From positions 1-15,492 of the forward strand of contig JBLNBU010000079.1 of NCBI GenBank assembly GCA_050260215.1: a stretch of 15,492 bases of DNA, given 5' to 3'. Below the pieces are notes generated by a model. It was not told where the DNA came from and did not search any database. It worked only from the letters and a program-made list of their open reading frames with translations. This document shows positions 14,292-15,492 of the stretch, piece by piece. This DNA is from JBLNBU01 sp050260215. GTDB taxonomy: Bacteria > Pseudomonadota > Alphaproteobacteria > Rhodospirillales > Magnetospirillaceae. Numbering within the stretch: the first letter of the stretch is position 1; each line of letters starts with the position of its first letter. The position numbers and the translations under genes were made by a program.

Positions 14292-14714
14292 ATGCGTCAC
14301 GGTATGTCCGGCCGCAAACTGAACCGCGACAGTTCCGCCCGCAAGGCGCTGTTCGTCAGCCTGTGCAACGCCCTGTTCAAGCACGAGCAGATCAAGACCA
14401 CCCTGCCCAAGGCCAAGGACCTGCGTCCGATCGCCGAGCGCCTGATCACTCTGGCCAAGCGTGGCGACCTGCACGCCCGTCGCCAGGCTTATGCCTATCT
14501 TCGCGACGACAAGGTGGTGGCCAAGCTGTTCGCCACTCTGGGCGAGCGCTACAAGACCCGCCAGGGCGGCTACACCCGCGTGCTGAAGGCCGGCTTCCGC
14601 TACGGCGACGCCGCCCCGATGGCCGTCATCGAGCTGGTCGACCGCGACCCGGCCGCCAAGGGCGCCGATTCTGGCCCGACCGCCGAGAAGACCGAGGAAG
14701 CCGCCGAGGAGTGA
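14292..14714 (+). CDS. rplQ: 50S ribosomal protein L17
   Basis: 140 residues starting MRHGMSGRKLNRDSSARKAL. L17 sits near the tunnel exit of the large subunit. The conserved RNA-binding part includes HEQIKTTLPKAKDLRP and the C-terminal core GGYTRVLKAGFRYGDAAPMA with VIELVDRD. About 20 extra residues at the C-terminus form an acidic, Ala/Glu-rich tail (PTAEKTEEAAEE). AGAGGAG precedes the ATG with 9 bases of spacing. It is the last gene of the locus and is followed by a very strong terminator. Confidence 0.96.
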   Translation: MRHGMSGRKLNRDSSARKALFVSLCNALFKHEQIKTTLPKAKDLRPIAERLITLAKRGDLHARRQAYAYLRDDKVVAKLFATLGERYKTRQGGYTRVLKAGFRYGDAAPMAVIELVDRDPAAKGADSGPTAEKTEEAAEE

Positions 14715-14742
14715 TCCCCGGCCGCCATCCGGCAAAAGGACG

Positions 14743-14777
14743 AAAGGCCGCCCAGAAATGGGCGGCCTTTTTCTTTT
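14743..14777 (+). terminator. Strong intrinsic terminator after rplQ
   Basis: A perfect 12-bp stem (AAAGGCCGCCCA at 14743-14754, TGGGCGGCCTTT at 14759-14770) closes a GAAA tetraloop and is followed by a ten-base T-tract with a single C. It ends the + strand locus and faces the - strand terminator at 14821-14858. Confidence 0.95.
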
Positions 14778-14820
14778 GGTCGCTCCCCAATTCGTCATGG
14801 CCGGGTACCCCGGTGAAGAC

Positions 14821-14858
14821 AAAAAAATCAGCCGTCCAGCGGGGGGATGCTGGACGGC
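14821..14858 (-). terminator. Intrinsic terminator on the minus strand
   Basis: Read on the - strand, GCCGTCCAGC (14858-14849) pairs perfectly over 10 bp with GCTGGACGGC (14840-14831) around an 8-base loop ATCCCCCC. It is followed by TGA and seven Ts (14827-14821). It would end both the CobW-family message and the candidate small RNA. Confidence 0.92.
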
Positions 14859-14909
14859 CGGAGGAGTTGCTTTAGAGAGGGAGGCTGACCTCGGGAGAGG
14901 CCAACATCT
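14821..14909 (-). ncRNA. Candidate small RNA with anti-Shine-Dalgarno motifs
   Basis: A predicted RNA of about 89 nt between a convincing - strand promoter (14917-14945) and an intrinsic terminator. It would begin near 14909 and form a 6-bp hairpin, GGCCUC/GAGGUC with a UCCC loop (14902-14887). An unpaired CU-rich linker follows, with CCUCCCUCUCU (14884-14874) and CUCCUCC (14866-14860). The terminator stem comes last, with a C-rich loop. No ORF is seen. The layout resembles the alphaproteobacterial small RNAs with CCUCCUCCC-type motifs (for example the CcsR RNAs of Rhodobacter), but I cannot assign it to a family. It may instead be only the 3' UTR of the CobW-family gene. Confidence 0.5.
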
Positions 14910-14916
14910 GAAGGCA

Positions 14917-14945
14917 ACCCTATCGCACCCGCACACCAATGTCAA
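14917..14945 (-). promoter_or_regulatory. Minus-strand promoter of the candidate small RNA
   Basis: On the - strand a perfect TTGACA (14945-14940) is followed after exactly 17 bases by TAGGGT (14922-14917), which keeps the three key -10 positions (TA...T). Just upstream is the AT-rich TTAAAATCAT, like an UP element. It lies about 33 bases after the stop of the CobW-family gene and points away from it, so it cannot serve that gene. Confidence 0.6.
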
Positions 14946-14977
14946 ATGATTTTAAGAGCGGCTCGCAATACCCCGGC

Positions 14978-15492
14978 TTACTCCACCGCCAGCACCCCGG
15001 CCAGCAGTTCCTCGACCACCGCCCGCTCCAGGTCACGCGTGATGAAGACGATGCGGGTGCGGCGGTCGGCGTCGGGCCAGCCGGGCAGGGGGGCCGGAGG
15101 GTGGAAGACGTGCTGGACCCCGTGGATGGCCAGCGGCGCCTCGGACTCGCGGGCGTTGACGATGCCCTTGACCCTGAGCAGGTTCTCGCCCCGGTTCGAG
15201 ATCAGCAGTTCCAGGGCGAAGGCCAGCGCCGGCCACGATACCGGCGCTTCGGCGGTGAAGACGAAGGCCTGGATGCGGGCGTCGTGGCGGTTGACGTCGT
15301 GGTGGTGGTCGTGATGGGCATGCTGGTGGGCCCGGTAGGCCTCCTCGTTGATCCAGCGGGCGACGTCGGGGATCTTGGCTCCCGCGTTGAACAGGCCGGC
15401 ATCCAGGATGGCTGCGGGTTCGATGCGGCCCATGACGGCGGTCTCGATGGGGGCGGCCGGGTTCAGCCGGCGCAACCGGGCGCGCAGGACCT
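14978..15492 (-). CDS. CobW/COG0523-family GTP-binding metallochaperone, C-terminal part (partial)
   Basis: The last 170 codons of a - strand gene whose 5' part lies beyond the right edge; the frame is open to the last base and ends at TAA (14980-14978). Visible from the edge are the end of the G domain (RLRRLNPAAPIETA), the linker ILDAGLFN, and a His-rich segment with eight His in 16 residues (15281-15328). A CobW C-terminal domain follows (RIQAFVFTAEAPVSW, LLRVKGIVN, IHGVQHVFHPP, RIVFITRDLE). COG0523 proteins are GTP-driven metal chaperones, for zinc, cobalt or other metals. Walker motifs, the CxCC metal site and any Zur box would be outside the window, so the subfamily and metal cannot be given. 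The gene converges on rplQ and ends at the terminator 14821-14858. Confidence 0.88.
   Translation of the reverse strand, partial: VLRARLRRLNPAAPIETAVMGRIEPAAILDAGLFNAGAKIPDVARWINEEAYRAHQHAHHDHHHDVNRHDARIQAFVFTAEAPVSWPALAFALELLISNRGENLLRVKGIVNARESEAPLAIHGVQHVFHPPAPLPGWPDADRRTRIVFITRDLERAVVEELLAGVLAVE

Noticed and set aside
11201..14293. A stop-free - strand frame of 1030 codons antisense to secY (3' end), adk, rpsM, rpsK and rpoA
   Set aside because: It mirrors the strongly biased GC-ending codons of the real genes, runs across intergenic hairpins and a terminator, and shows no domain pattern. It is a shadow frame.
14860..14866. GGAGGAG on the + strand as a Shine-Dalgarno
   Set aside because: It is followed by TTGCTTTAG with no reading frame; the same bases make more sense as CUCCUCC in the - strand RNA.
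14758..14949. A 63-codon + strand ORF after rplQ
   Set aside because: It begins inside the rplQ terminator stem, crosses the opposite terminator, and has no ribosome binding site or recognisable sequence.

Overview
The window is one long ribosomal-protein locus from a GC-rich alphaproteobacterium. Gene order (tuf, the S10 and spc genes, secY-adk-rpsM-rpsK-rpoA-rplQ, with no rpsD, rpmJ or infA) and protein sequences look most like Rhodospirillales of the Magnetospirillum/Phaeospirillum type. That taxonomic guess is from recall and was not tested by a search. The locus is core housekeeping DNA: I see no insertion sequence, prophage, CRISPR array, tRNA or rRNA, and no convincing new protein system.

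Layout on the + strand: the last 39 codons of tuf (1-121) end at a strong intrinsic terminator (151-183). A good sigma-70-type promoter (277-305) and a structured leader of about 125 nt precede rpsJ. From there 21 ribosomal-protein genes (rpsJ to rplO, 439-9789) run almost without gaps, with 4- and 1-base overlaps at rplD/rplW and rplN/rplX. They end at a terminator-like hairpin (9813-9851). secY and adk follow as an apparently separate unit with its own -10-like element. After adk there is a near-consensus promoter (12093-12120). A canonical intrinsic terminator (12140-12172) lies between that promoter and rpsM, which suggests attenuation of the rpsM-rpsK-rpoA-rplQ unit. rplQ ends at a very strong terminator (14743-14777).

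On the - strand a COG0523/CobW-family GTPase gene enters from the right edge (partial, 14978-15492). Between its stop codon and its terminator (14821-14858) lies a TTGACA-N17-TAGGGT promoter with an AT-rich upstream element. It would drive an RNA of about 89 nt carrying several CU-rich, anti-Shine-Dalgarno-like segments. This candidate small RNA is the most interesting item here.

Together the genes supply most of the large-subunit and many small-subunit proteins, the SecY translocon that receives nascent membrane proteins, adenylate kinase for nucleotide balance, and the RNA polymerase alpha subunit. Regulation appears to lie in the leaders and junctions: hairpins before rpsJ, after rplO, before rpsM, between rpsK and rpoA, and around the rpoA stop codon.
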